NCBI GenBank assembly: GCA_002429085.1
Contig: DIYR01000137.1
Coordinates: 1-63,843 of the forward strand
DNA length: 63,843 nt
Direction: 5' to 3'
Source: Flavobacteriales bacterium UBA6049
GTDB taxonomy: Bacteria > Bacteroidota > Bacteroidia > Flavobacteriales_G > Salibacteraceae
The notes below the pieces were generated by a model. That model was not told where the DNA came from and did not search any database. It worked only from the letters and a program-made list of their open reading frames with translations. The translations under genes and the position numbers were made by a program. Positions 52,188 to 60,165 of this stretch are shown here, in pieces. Position 1 is the first letter of the stretch; each line of letters starts with the position of its first letter.

Positions 52188-52215
52188 AGTAAAAGTGAAC
52201 TTTATTACTTTTACT
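52188..52215. promoter_or_regulatory. Perfect 9-bp inverted repeat before the TPR gene
   Basis: AGTAAAAGT (52188-52196) and ACTTTTACT (52207-52215) flank 10 bases. The right arm contains a -7-like TACTTTTA (52206-52213). Its position 20 bases before the ATG suits an operator for a dimeric regulator. Confidence 0.55.
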
Positions 52216-52235
52216 CATGTCTAAAACACGATCTT

Positions 52236-52829
52236 ATGAATATCCTGACTAAATCTCTTTTAACATTTACACTTTCAACTTTTTCACTAGCATTATCTGC
52301 CCAAGATGGCACAATTGCCACTAGTGAATCAAAATCTCAAGCTGAATTCATTTTCACAGACGATGCCAAATCTGATATGATTATGCAAGACGCCAATCAG
52401 AGCATGATGGATGGAGATTATAAAGCAGCAATTGCAACAGTTGATGAAATCTTAAAAGAAAATCCAGGTACTGTTTCAGCACTTGTTTTAAGATCGCGAG
52501 CTAGAGCAGCCATGTCGGACACAGCTGGTGCATTTCATGATTTGCGTGAAATCATCAAATACAATCCTAATAAACCAGACGGATACATTTATTTAAGTAT
52601 TGGATACATGCGTGTAAAATCATACCGAGAAGCCCTAAAGTGGGCTAATCAAGGTTTAGAAAAAGACCCGGAAAATCCTCATGCTTATATGCAACGTGGA
52701 GAAGTAAAATACCTCATGGGTGATAAAAAAGCAGCTTGTTTAGATTGGAGTAAAGCTGGGGATTACGGCTACTTGCATGCCTTTGATGTAATATTTGAAA
52801 AATGTACCAACGTAAGCATGGTCAGATAG
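52236..52829 (+). CDS. Exported TPR protein
   Basis: A 197-residue protein. A signal peptide (about 1-22, ending LALSAQ) is followed by three to four tetratricopeptide repeats (about 55-175), e.g. GDYKAAIATVDEILKENPG, then PDGYIYLSIGYMRVKSYREA, then PENPHAYMQRGEVKYLMGD. The last repeat ends in KKAACLDWSKAGDYG, the A-C-x-D-W-x-x-A signature of Sel1/TPR proteins in Bacteroidota. It is likely a periplasmic protein-interaction module. The ATG of the antiporter gene follows 2 bases after its stop region, so the two are in one transcript. Confidence 0.88.
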   Translation: MNILTKSLLTFTLSTFSLALSAQDGTIATSESKSQAEFIFTDDAKSDMIMQDANQSMMDGDYKAAIATVDEILKENPGTVSALVLRSRARAAMSDTAGAFHDLREIIKYNPNKPDGYIYLSIGYMRVKSYREALKWANQGLEKDPENPHAYMQRGEVKYLMGDKKAACLDWSKAGDYGYLHAFDVIFEKCTNVSMVR

Positions 52830-52831
52830 AA

Positions 52832-54286
52832 ATGAAACATTTGCTAAAGTTTGGAACCCTCTTACTAACTATTTTATTCCCTCTTGTATTACTTGCTGAA
52901 GAAGGTGGACACGGTAGTCCGTATGCTTCAGATTTCTTAGCCATTGCCTTCTTATTAGTAGGCGCAATGACAGGTTCTTTTATTGCTAAGAAACTTGGAC
53001 AACCAAGAGTTTTGGGAGAGCTACTCATAGGAATCTTAATTGGTTCTGCTTTTTATTACAGCGGTGATAAAGTTGCTTTTTCAATACGTCATCAAATTGA
53101 AATAGACCACGTATTATCAGCAGTTGACCTTACCCAACCTTGGGAAAGTGAAATTGATAAAGAAGTTGCTCAATTAGACATTAAGCCAGAAGTTGCCGAG
53201 CGCTTATCCGAAGTATTAAAGTCTTCTGATTATGAAGAAACCTACTTACACTCTAAGTATGCCTTACTATTTTCGAGTATAGGGGTATTACTCTTGTTGT
53301 TTATGGTAGGTCTTGAAGTCCGAATTGAAGACATGCTCAAGTTAGGTCGAGTTTCCTTCTCAGTAGCATTTCTAGGGGTGTTATTCCCCTTCCTCCTCGG
53401 GTATCTTATTACCAAAATCTTGATGCCCGAAACGGATGATAATACTGCCATATTTATTGGTGCCACTCTTGCCGCAACCAGTATTGGCATCACAGCCCGG
53501 GTATTTAAGGACGCTAATATATTACACCTTAAGGAAGCACAATTAGTTCTTGGAGCAGCCGTAATTGATGATATCTTAGGATTAGTTCTCTTAGCTATTG
53601 TAACGGGCATTGTTACTACCGGAAGCCTAGAGTTTTACTCCGTTGCTGTAATCATGGCTAAAGCGGTAGCATTCTTAGGAGTAATCTATCTTCTGGAGGT
53701 GAAATTTTTGCGGAAGATCATCAATGGCTTTTCATTCATAGCCGGACGAAAAACCTTCCTATACTTTCCTTTTGTATTGCTGATGGTACTTTCCTACGTA
53801 GCTGACGCCATCGGTTTAGCCTCTATAGTTGGGGCATTTTGTGCTGGTTTAATCTTACGTGAAGCTTACTTTGATGACATCAAGCTAGAACATCAAAGTA
53901 TTGAAGACTTAATTAGTCCTATTGAAGGAGTGTTTGCTCCTGTTTTCTTTGTTATGATGGGCTTTCAAGTTGATGCTGGTGCCTTTACAGACTGGCGTGT
54001 ACTCTCCCTTGGATTACTCATAACCGTGGTGGCAATAATCGGTAAAATGGCCGCTGGATTTTTTATTGGAAAAGGTTATAATAAATGGCTTGTAGGAGTT
54101 GGGCTTATTCCACGTGGAGAGGTGGGGTTAATTTTTGCTAGTATTGGAAAGTCTATTGGCGTATTAAACGATCATTTGTTTGCCGTAATCATTGTGGTAG
54201 TAATTTTAACTACACTCGTTACCCCTCCTGCCTTAACTAAGATTATCCAGAATATGGATACTGACATCAAGCCAGAAGAAGCTTAA
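52832..54286 (+). CDS. CPA2-type Na+(K+)/H+ antiporter
   Basis: A 484-residue cation:proton antiporter (Kef/GerN-like). About 12-13 helices are predicted. The ion site is in LGAAVIDDILGLVLLAI (adjacent Asp residues), with GATLAATSIGITARVF and IPRGEVGLIFASIGKSIG typical of CPA2. There is an unusual soluble insert of about 60 residues between helices 2 and 3 (LTQPWESEIDKEVAQLD). No KTN/TrkA domain is attached. The ATG at 52832 is preferred over 52802 because the earlier one adds ten polar residues overlapping the TPR gene and the later one starts a clean signal-like helix. Confidence 0.93.
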   Translation: MKHLLKFGTLLLTILFPLVLLAEEGGHGSPYASDFLAIAFLLVGAMTGSFIAKKLGQPRVLGELLIGILIGSAFYYSGDKVAFSIRHQIEIDHVLSAVDLTQPWESEIDKEVAQLDIKPEVAERLSEVLKSSDYEETYLHSKYALLFSSIGVLLLLFMVGLEVRIEDMLKLGRVSFSVAFLGVLFPFLLGYLITKILMPETDDNTAIFIGATLAATSIGITARVFKDANILHLKEAQLVLGAAVIDDILGLVLLAIVTGIVTTGSLEFYSVAVIMAKAVAFLGVIYLLEVKFLRKIINGFSFIAGRKTFLYFPFVLLMVLSYVADAIGLASIVGAFCAGLILREAYFDDIKLEHQSIEDLISPIEGVFAPVFFVMMGFQVDAGAFTDWRVLSLGLLITVVAIIGKMAAGFFIGKGYNKWLVGVGLIPRGEVGLIFASIGKSIGVLNDHLFAVIIVVVILTTLVTPPALTKIIQNMDTDIKPEEA

Positions 54287-54365
54287 CATTGTCAAATTCA
54301 TTAATGTCATTGCCACGACACGTGAAAACTTAGAAAGGCGCGTTATTCGTTACAAACCTTTCAAG

Positions 54366-55193
54366 ATGATGAAAAATTGGATGATTTTGATCACCATTGC
54401 TAGTTCAATGGCATTTATGGCATGTGAAAAAGACGATGACAATGGAGATCCAGGTGTAACAAACCCTATTCAACCAGGCTCTAGTAGCAAGACATTCAGC
54501 CAAGATTTCCAGAACAAGAAAGAAGCGTTTGTTGGTATCATTACCAGAAATACGTGCGGAATTTGTGGTCAATCTGGTCATCCAACATTTGACGGATATC
54601 TAAGAAGCAATCAAGATGTAACAGGTGTCTCGTTTAATTATTCTGAAAGAGATCCACTTTACCATGCAGAGAGTTATGAGTTCGCTAGTTTCATGAATCT
54701 AAGAGGGACTCCTAGCTTTACCGAAGAGTTTGGAAACTTTACAAACAATCCAAGTAGATGGCAATCTGAAATCAGCGATTTCGAATCTACAAATGCTAAT
54801 GCCTTTGTAGCAATGAATGGTACTGTTGTAAGTAATGGTTTTGATATTGAAGTAAAAGTGGCCGTTACAGATGATGTGACTCAACACGTACCTCATTTAG
54901 CTGTCTATATGCTAGAAAACAATATTATTTCTCCACAATCAGATTATGGAGCTAGCCCCTCTACGGTACAAGATTACATTCACAATCACGTATACAGAGG
55001 CAGTGCTACTGGTTTGTTCGGTGAATCTATTGCCAATTCATGGGTTACTGGAGATACTATTTCCAAGACTTACAACTTTAACCCTAGCACTTCAGTTGAC
55101 ACAACCAACGTATATTTTGTAGCCGTACTGATGGAACTTGATGCATCAGGAAACCCCATTAGTGTAATTAACAGTCAGCAACTATTGCGTTAA
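54366..55193 (+). CDS. Omp28-like lipoprotein with CxxC motif, copy 1
   Basis: A 275-residue predicted outer-membrane lipoprotein. The leader ends SMAFMACEKDDDN, a good lipobox with an acidic +2 region. The body is thioredoxin-fold-like: EAFVGIITRNTCGICGQSGH has a CxxC pair, YHAESYEFASFMNLRGTP includes the cis-Pro-like site, and a C-terminal beta domain (about 155-270) ends SVINSQQLL. It fits the Omp28-related family, which may act in redox or adhesion. A tandem paralogue follows 46 bases downstream. The start may be either of two adjacent ATG. Confidence 0.85.
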   Translation: MMKNWMILITIASSMAFMACEKDDDNGDPGVTNPIQPGSSSKTFSQDFQNKKEAFVGIITRNTCGICGQSGHPTFDGYLRSNQDVTGVSFNYSERDPLYHAESYEFASFMNLRGTPSFTEEFGNFTNNPSRWQSEISDFESTNANAFVAMNGTVVSNGFDIEVKVAVTDDVTQHVPHLAVYMLENNIISPQSDYGASPSTVQDYIHNHVYRGSATGLFGESIANSWVTGDTISKTYNFNPSTSVDTTNVYFVAVLMELDASGNPISVINSQQLLR

Positions 55194-55239
55194 TATAGAA
55201 AGGCCAATTCATATTTTTTATTCGTACAACTCTAATTCG

Positions 55240-56124
55240 ATGAAATACTCTATTGCAATTTTATTACTAGCCCTATCTGCAACATTTATTGCCTGTGAAA
55301 AAGACGAGGATGACAATAATAATTCTGGAACAAACACAATTATGCCACCAACAACTTCTAACCCGTCAGATACGACTGTCGTAAGCGATTCTATTCCTAA
55401 CAATGACCCAGAACCAACATTTGATTTCACTCAAGATTTTCAAAATAAACGTGAAGCATTTGTTGGAATCATTTCAAGAAATACATGTGGTATTTGTGGA
55501 CGATCTGGCCATCCAACTTTTGATGACTATTTGATTCAGAATAGAGAAGCTTCAGGTGTATCTTTTAACTATTCACAAAACGACCCTTTATACCATGCTG
55601 AAAGCAATGAATACGCCTCAATCATGAGATTACAAGGAACACCAAGCTTCACCATTGGATTTGATAACTATCGAAATAACCCTACAACTTGGAAAACTGA
55701 AATAGCAAATTTCGAATCTGAAACAGCTGATGCTCATATTGCTATGGCTGGTAAATCTATTAGCACTGGATTTCAAATTCAAGTAAAAGCAGCAATACAC
55801 AACAGCACAACTCAGAATGTTCCTCATTTAGCAGTATACTTACTTGAAAACAATGTTGTATCTCCTCAAACAGACTACGGAGCAACACCATCCTTAGTTC
55901 AAGATTATATTCATAATCATGTATATAAAGGAAGCGCAACGGGCCTACTAGGTGAGTCTATTGCAGATGTGTGGTCCACTGGTGACACCATTACCAAAAC
56001 ATATGATTTAGACGCCAGCAAAATCACCAATTTAGATAACGCTTACTTTATTGCAATCTTAATGGAGTTAGATAGTTCAGGAAACCCTGTGGGAATAATC
56101 AACTCACAGCAACTATATAAGTAG
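55240..56124 (+). CDS. Omp28-like lipoprotein with CxxC motif, copy 2
   Basis: A 294-residue paralogue of the preceding gene, alike over almost the full length. Lipobox is FIACEKDEDDNNN. It has a longer Ser/Thr/Asn/Pro-rich linker (about 25-60) before the shared domain. The CxxC is in RNTCGICGRSGHPTFD, and IINSQQLYK ends the protein. It has its own upstream element similar to that of copy 1 and a terminator after it. The duplication is recent enough for clear alignment yet with many substitutions, suggesting both are kept. Confidence 0.85.
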   Translation: MKYSIAILLLALSATFIACEKDEDDNNNSGTNTIMPPTTSNPSDTTVVSDSIPNNDPEPTFDFTQDFQNKREAFVGIISRNTCGICGRSGHPTFDDYLIQNREASGVSFNYSQNDPLYHAESNEYASIMRLQGTPSFTIGFDNYRNNPTTWKTEIANFESETADAHIAMAGKSISTGFQIQVKAAIHNSTTQNVPHLAVYLLENNVVSPQTDYGATPSLVQDYIHNHVYKGSATGLLGESIADVWSTGDTITKTYDLDASKITNLDNAYFIAILMELDSSGNPVGIINSQQLYK

Positions 56125-56140
56125 GTTTAAACAAGAACAA

Positions 56141-56173
56141 AAAAAAGAGCATCTGAATCAGACGCTCTTTTTT
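56141..56173. terminator. Bidirectional terminator
   Basis: A 10-bp stem (56141-56150 with 56164-56173) is extended by TCTG/CAGA after one mismatch. It is bounded by A-rich and T-rich flanks and lies between two convergent genes. Confidence 0.88.
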
Positions 56174-56189
56174 CTTGCAACTATTGTGT

Positions 56190-57458
56190 TTATGCCTTCC
56201 CTTTTAACATCAAATCCCAGTACATAAAGGGAAGCCCGTATTTTTTCAACATCCACATACTCCACTGTTCTTTGGTAGTATCCACAAATTTTGAAATCAA
56301 AGGATCGCTCATTCGTTTGTTACCATACCCAAACTCAGCGAGTACCATTTTGCCATATCCTGTAACGAGAGGACAAGAACTATATCCATCATAACCGGGA
56401 TTTAACTGACCCTCATTCTTCATCACATGTAAAAGGTTTTCTACTACTACCGGAGCTTGTTTCCTAATAGCTGCTCCTGTTTTAGCAGTTGGTAACGCAG
56501 CTGCATCACCTAACCCAAAAACATTTGCATAATCTGGACTTTGTAAAGTATTGATATCAATATTCATCCATCCCTTATTTGGCCCTTCTTGATGAGCCAA
56601 CTTACATTCTTTAATAAAATCTGGTGCCGACTGCGGTGGCGCTAGATGCAACATGTCGTATTTAATAGCCATCATAGCATCTCCAACGATCTCTTCACCA
56701 ATGTGTCCATTATCATCGTTCACACTAATACACTGACTATCATCAGTTGCTGTTAATCGGTAATATGCCTTTTTCTCATCTGGATCAATTCGCTCTAGTT
56801 TATGAAAGTACTTCAACACAATTCCATGGCGGTTCACCACTTTCATTAAGGTTTTAGCAAAATCCTTTACTCCAAAAATCACTGACCCTGGAGTAGCATA
56901 AATAATGTTGGTTTTATCGGCTACACCAATTTTCTTAAAGTGATCTGCAGCTAGGTACATAATCTTTTGAGGTGCTCCTCCACATTTAATTGGAGTAGCT
57001 GGCTGAGTAAACAACGCATTACCCCCTTTAAATTCTTGAAGTACCTTCCATGTATACTCAGGGTCAACATAATTAGAGCAAACTCCACCTTTCCCCATTG
57101 CTTCTTTCAACCCTGGAATTCCATCCATATCCATCTGAATCCCTGGAGCTACTACCAAATAACCATATGCTATTTCATCACCACTTTTAAGTACCACTTT
57201 GTTTTCATCTGGCTGAATATCCGAAGCAAATTCTTTAATCCAAGTAACTCCTTCTGGCATAACAGATGCCTCAGAACGAATAGTCTTCTCTAAATCGTAT
57301 GTTCCTGCACCTACTAAAGTCCAGGCAGGTTGATAAATGTGTTTGTCGGCTGGATCTATAATAGCAATGTCTAGCTTGCTATCTTTGCGCAGTAATTGTG
57401 AAGCCACGGTTATACCTCCAGTGCCACCTCCAATAATTACAATCTCGTGCTTTTTCAT
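56190..57458 (-). CDS. sqr: Sulfide:quinone oxidoreductase (SQR-like)
   Basis: A 422-residue FAD-dependent membrane-associated enzyme that oxidises sulfide and passes electrons to quinone. It begins HEIVIIGGGTGGITVASQLL (FAD-binding), has YLVVAPGIQMDMDG, and NVFGLGDAAALPTAKTGAAI (second FAD site). Three cysteines, Cys127 (GGVCSNY), Cys159 (IKCGGAPQK) and Cys362 (SSCPLVTGYGKM), fall where the redox-active cysteines of SQR lie, against a plain NDH-2. The C-terminal amphipathic helix (EQWSMWMLKKYGLPFMYWDL) suits membrane docking. The ATG at 57458 fits the family; the earlier one (57524) would run through a palindromic operator. Confidence 0.9.
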   Translation of the reverse strand: MKKHEIVIIGGGTGGITVASQLLRKDSKLDIAIIDPADKHIYQPAWTLVGAGTYDLEKTIRSEASVMPEGVTWIKEFASDIQPDENKVVLKSGDEIAYGYLVVAPGIQMDMDGIPGLKEAMGKGGVCSNYVDPEYTWKVLQEFKGGNALFTQPATPIKCGGAPQKIMYLAADHFKKIGVADKTNIIYATPGSVIFGVKDFAKTLMKVVNRHGIVLKYFHKLERIDPDEKKAYYRLTATDDSQCISVNDDNGHIGEEIVGDAMMAIKYDMLHLAPPQSAPDFIKECKLAHQEGPNKGWMNIDINTLQSPDYANVFGLGDAAALPTAKTGAAIRKQAPVVVENLLHVMKNEGQLNPGYDGYSSCPLVTGYGKMVLAEFGYGNKRMSDPLISKFVDTTKEQWSMWMLKKYGLPFMYWDLMLKGKA

Positions 57459-57517
57459 AAATTCTTGATTAACAGGATTAGGACAAACGAATTTAGCAGT
57501 GAGTGAGATGATTTCTG

Positions 57518-57531
57518 GTGACAAATGTCAC
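57518..57531. promoter_or_regulatory. Perfect palindrome GTGACAAATGTCAC in the divergent promoter region
   Basis: A perfect two-fold palindrome GTGAC-AAAT-GTCAC lies 60 bases upstream of the SQR start and about 40 bases upstream of the M3 peptidase start. The TGAC-N4-GTCA pattern resembles operators of Crp/Fnr-type regulators (e.g. HcpR-like). A link to sulfide or redox control is inference. Confidence 0.6.
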
Positions 57532-57571
57532 TCGGCATTGTGACTTTAATTCTGACAACTAATTGAACCAA

Positions 57572-59605
57572 ATGACAACAAACACACTTTTAGCTCCTTT
57601 TAACCACCCATTTCAAGCTCCTCCATTCAATGAAATTCAAACGGGTGATTTTCTTCCTGCCTTTGAAGAAGCACTAAAACAAGCAAAAGAAGAGGTAAAT
57701 GCGATTGCCAGCGAGGACAGTGATGCAACATTCACTAATACCGTAGAAGCGTTAGAGTTTTCTGGAATGGTCTTATCTCGTATTTCAGATATCTTTTTCA
57801 ACCTAAACTCTGCTGAAACCAATGATGAAATTCAAAAAATAGCTCAAGAGATCTCTCCTAGACTTGCAGCATTTAGCAACGATGTGCTCTTAAACGAGTC
57901 GCTTTTTAAACGTGTAAAGCAAGTATGGGAAAACCGAAAATCAGTGAACTTATCTGTTGAACAACAGACCTTGTTAGAAAAGAGCTACTTAAAATTTGTT
58001 CGAAACGGAGCATTATTGGATTCTGATGGTCAGATAAGATTAAGAGAAATTGATGCCCAGCTATCTAAACTATCACTGCAATTTGGAGAAAACGTTTTGA
58101 AGGACACCAATTCTTTTGAGCTTCATATCACAAACGAAAATGACCTAAAAGGCCTGCCAAATTCTATCAAAGAAGCAGCCTCTCAAGAAGCCAAAGACAG
58201 GAAAAAAGAAGGCTGGGTATTTACATTGCAATACCCTAGTTATGTTCCATTCATGACGTATGCTGCTAATCGTGAACTCCGTAAACAATTGTTTATGGCT
58301 TTCAGCTCAAGGGGTTTTAATCATGGGGATACAAATAATGAAGCTATCGTACTAGAGATTGTAGCGCTTAAAAAAGAACGTGCACAGTTATTAGGATATA
58401 CCTCTCATGCTCATTATACTCTAGAGAGAAGAATGGCCGAGTCTCCAACTCGGGTAAACGACTTCTTAGATTATCTTCTTTCAAAATCTATTGACGCAGC
58501 AAAAAGAGATGTTCAACAAGTTCAAGAATTGGCCATCAAAGATGGAATCAGTCAAATTGAAAGATGGGATTTCACCTATTATTCAGAGTTAGTAAAACAG
58601 AGTTTATTCGACTTAGATGAAGAATTACTGAAACCCTATTTTGAATTAGATAGTTGTATCAATGGAATGTTTGAAACAGCTACCAAACTATACAAAATTC
58701 AATTCAAAGAGCGCAACGATATTCCTACATACCATCCAGATGTTAAAACATACGAAGTTTTAAAAGAAGGGAAGCATGTTTCATTATTCTATGCAGATTT
58801 CCATCCTCGAAAAGGAAAACGTGCAGGCGCATGGATGACAAGTTTTAGAGGTCAATACATTCAAAATGAAGAAGAATTCAGACCTCATGTATCTATCGTA
58901 TGTAATTTCTCAAAACCTACATCTTCCAAACCTAGCTTACTAACGTTTAACGAACTCACTACCCTATTCCATGAATTTGGACATGCCTTACATGGAATGC
59001 TAGCAAAAGGATCTTACCCTTCTATTACTGGTACTAGTGTGTTTTGGGATTTTGTAGAGTTACCCTCTCAGATCTTCGAAAATTGGTGTTATGAGCCTGA
59101 GTGTTTAGAGCTATTTGCAAAACATTACGAAACTGGCGAAACAATCCCAAACGAGTTCATTCAAAAGATTCAAAAAAGTGCACAATTCCAAGAGGGATAC
59201 CAAACTGTTCGTCAAGTAAGTTTTGGACTATTAGATATGAGTTGGCATCAGTTAAATGAAGATGTCCCTAGCAATGTGGCTACACATGAAAAAGAACACA
59301 TGAAGGCAGCTCAAGTACTTCCAGATGTAGAAGGCACAAATATGAGTTGCGCATTCTCACATATATTTCAAGGAGGTTATTCTGCAGGATATTACAGCTA
59401 TAAATGGGCAGAAGTGTTAGATGCAGATGCATTTGAACTATTCAAAGAAAAAGGGATTTTCAATCAAGAAGTAGCATCAGCTTTTCAAAATCATATTTTA
59501 GCAGCTGGAGGATCTGAGCACCCAATGACGCTATATAAGCGATTTAGAGGTCAAGAACCAGATCCTGATGCATTGCTCAGAAGAGCGGGACTCATTACTG
59601 AATGA
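57572..59605 (+). CDS. M3-family metallopeptidase (oligopeptidase A / Dcp-like)
   Basis: A 677-residue zinc oligopeptidase. The catalytic motif is FHEFGHALHGML (His467, Glu468, His471), with the third ligand Glu in SVFWDFVELPSQIFENW. The N-terminus TLLAPFNHPFQAPPFNEI and the C-terminus FRGQEPDPDALLRRAGL are typical of M3 proteins that degrade short peptides. It lacks a signal peptide, so it is cytoplasmic. The ATG at 57572 is preferred to TTG at 57563. The next small gene overlaps its stop by 4 bases (ATGA). Confidence 0.95.
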   Translation: MTTNTLLAPFNHPFQAPPFNEIQTGDFLPAFEEALKQAKEEVNAIASEDSDATFTNTVEALEFSGMVLSRISDIFFNLNSAETNDEIQKIAQEISPRLAAFSNDVLLNESLFKRVKQVWENRKSVNLSVEQQTLLEKSYLKFVRNGALLDSDGQIRLREIDAQLSKLSLQFGENVLKDTNSFELHITNENDLKGLPNSIKEAASQEAKDRKKEGWVFTLQYPSYVPFMTYAANRELRKQLFMAFSSRGFNHGDTNNEAIVLEIVALKKERAQLLGYTSHAHYTLERRMAESPTRVNDFLDYLLSKSIDAAKRDVQQVQELAIKDGISQIERWDFTYYSELVKQSLFDLDEELLKPYFELDSCINGMFETATKLYKIQFKERNDIPTYHPDVKTYEVLKEGKHVSLFYADFHPRKGKRAGAWMTSFRGQYIQNEEEFRPHVSIVCNFSKPTSSKPSLLTFNELTTLFHEFGHALHGMLAKGSYPSITGTSVFWDFVELPSQIFENWCYEPECLELFAKHYETGETIPNEFIQKIQKSAQFQEGYQTVRQVSFGLLDMSWHQLNEDVPSNVATHEKEHMKAAQVLPDVEGTNMSCAFSHIFQGGYSAGYYSYKWAEVLDADAFELFKEKGIFNQEVASAFQNHILAAGGSEHPMTLYKRFRGQEPDPDALLRRAGLITE

Positions 59606-60159
59606 ATCGATTTTTAGCTGTCATATCAATTACTTTAATGCTATTCAACTTGTTTGGATACACTATGCTATTTCAGCTAGAGAAAGATCATATTCAACAT
59701 ACTTGGAAACAAAAACTGAAAAAGGGAGTACCTTCAGATGAGCTTTACCACTTTCAATTTTCACAAGATGAGTGGAAGAACTTAAACTGGACCAAACCCT
59801 GTAAAGAATTCAAAATTGGGGAGCAATTTTATGATGTGGTTCATAAAGAACTACAAAATGGTAGCTATCTCATTCAAGCAGTTAGTGATGACCAAGAAAC
59901 GAAGTTGTTTCAAAACTTAGCCGAATTGGTTCAACAAAGCTGGGACAACACACCAACACAAGAAAGTCCAAGTAAAATCTGGCAGATTCATGTATCTGAT
60001 CAATACATACAATCAATTGATCAATTTTTACTAACTATTTTAAATGATGCTGAGCATTTCACAGCTTGGCATCATTCTTACACATTGATGAAGTTAAACA
60101 CAGTTTGGCATCCTCCGCAAGGAGATCTCATCGCTTTGAGAAAGCTACTCTATGTTTAA
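59602..60159 (+). CDS. Hypothetical membrane-anchored protein
   Basis: A 185-residue protein with an N-terminal membrane helix (about 4-24, FLAVISITLMLFNLFGY). The rest is soluble, rich in Gln, Lys and Trp, e.g. FSQDEWKNLNWTKPCKEFK and HSYTLMKLNTVWHPPQGD. One Cys is visible. I do not recognise a domain. It is coupled to the M3 gene by a 4-base overlap and lies 6 bases before a TonB-receptor gene. Position suggests a role with the receptor, perhaps in metal or heme uptake (inference). Confidence 0.65.
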   Translation: MNRFLAVISITLMLFNLFGYTMLFQLEKDHIQHTWKQKLKKGVPSDELYHFQFSQDEWKNLNWTKPCKEFKIGEQFYDVVHKELQNGSYLIQAVSDDQETKLFQNLAELVQQSWDNTPTQESPSKIWQIHVSDQYIQSIDQFLLTILNDAEHFTAWHHSYTLMKLNTVWHPPQGDLIALRKLLYV

Positions 60160-60165
60160 TTTCAA

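Noticed and set aside
57458..57524. Longer SQR start at ATG57524
   Set aside because: It would add 22 residues not seen before the FAD motif and translate the palindromic operator.
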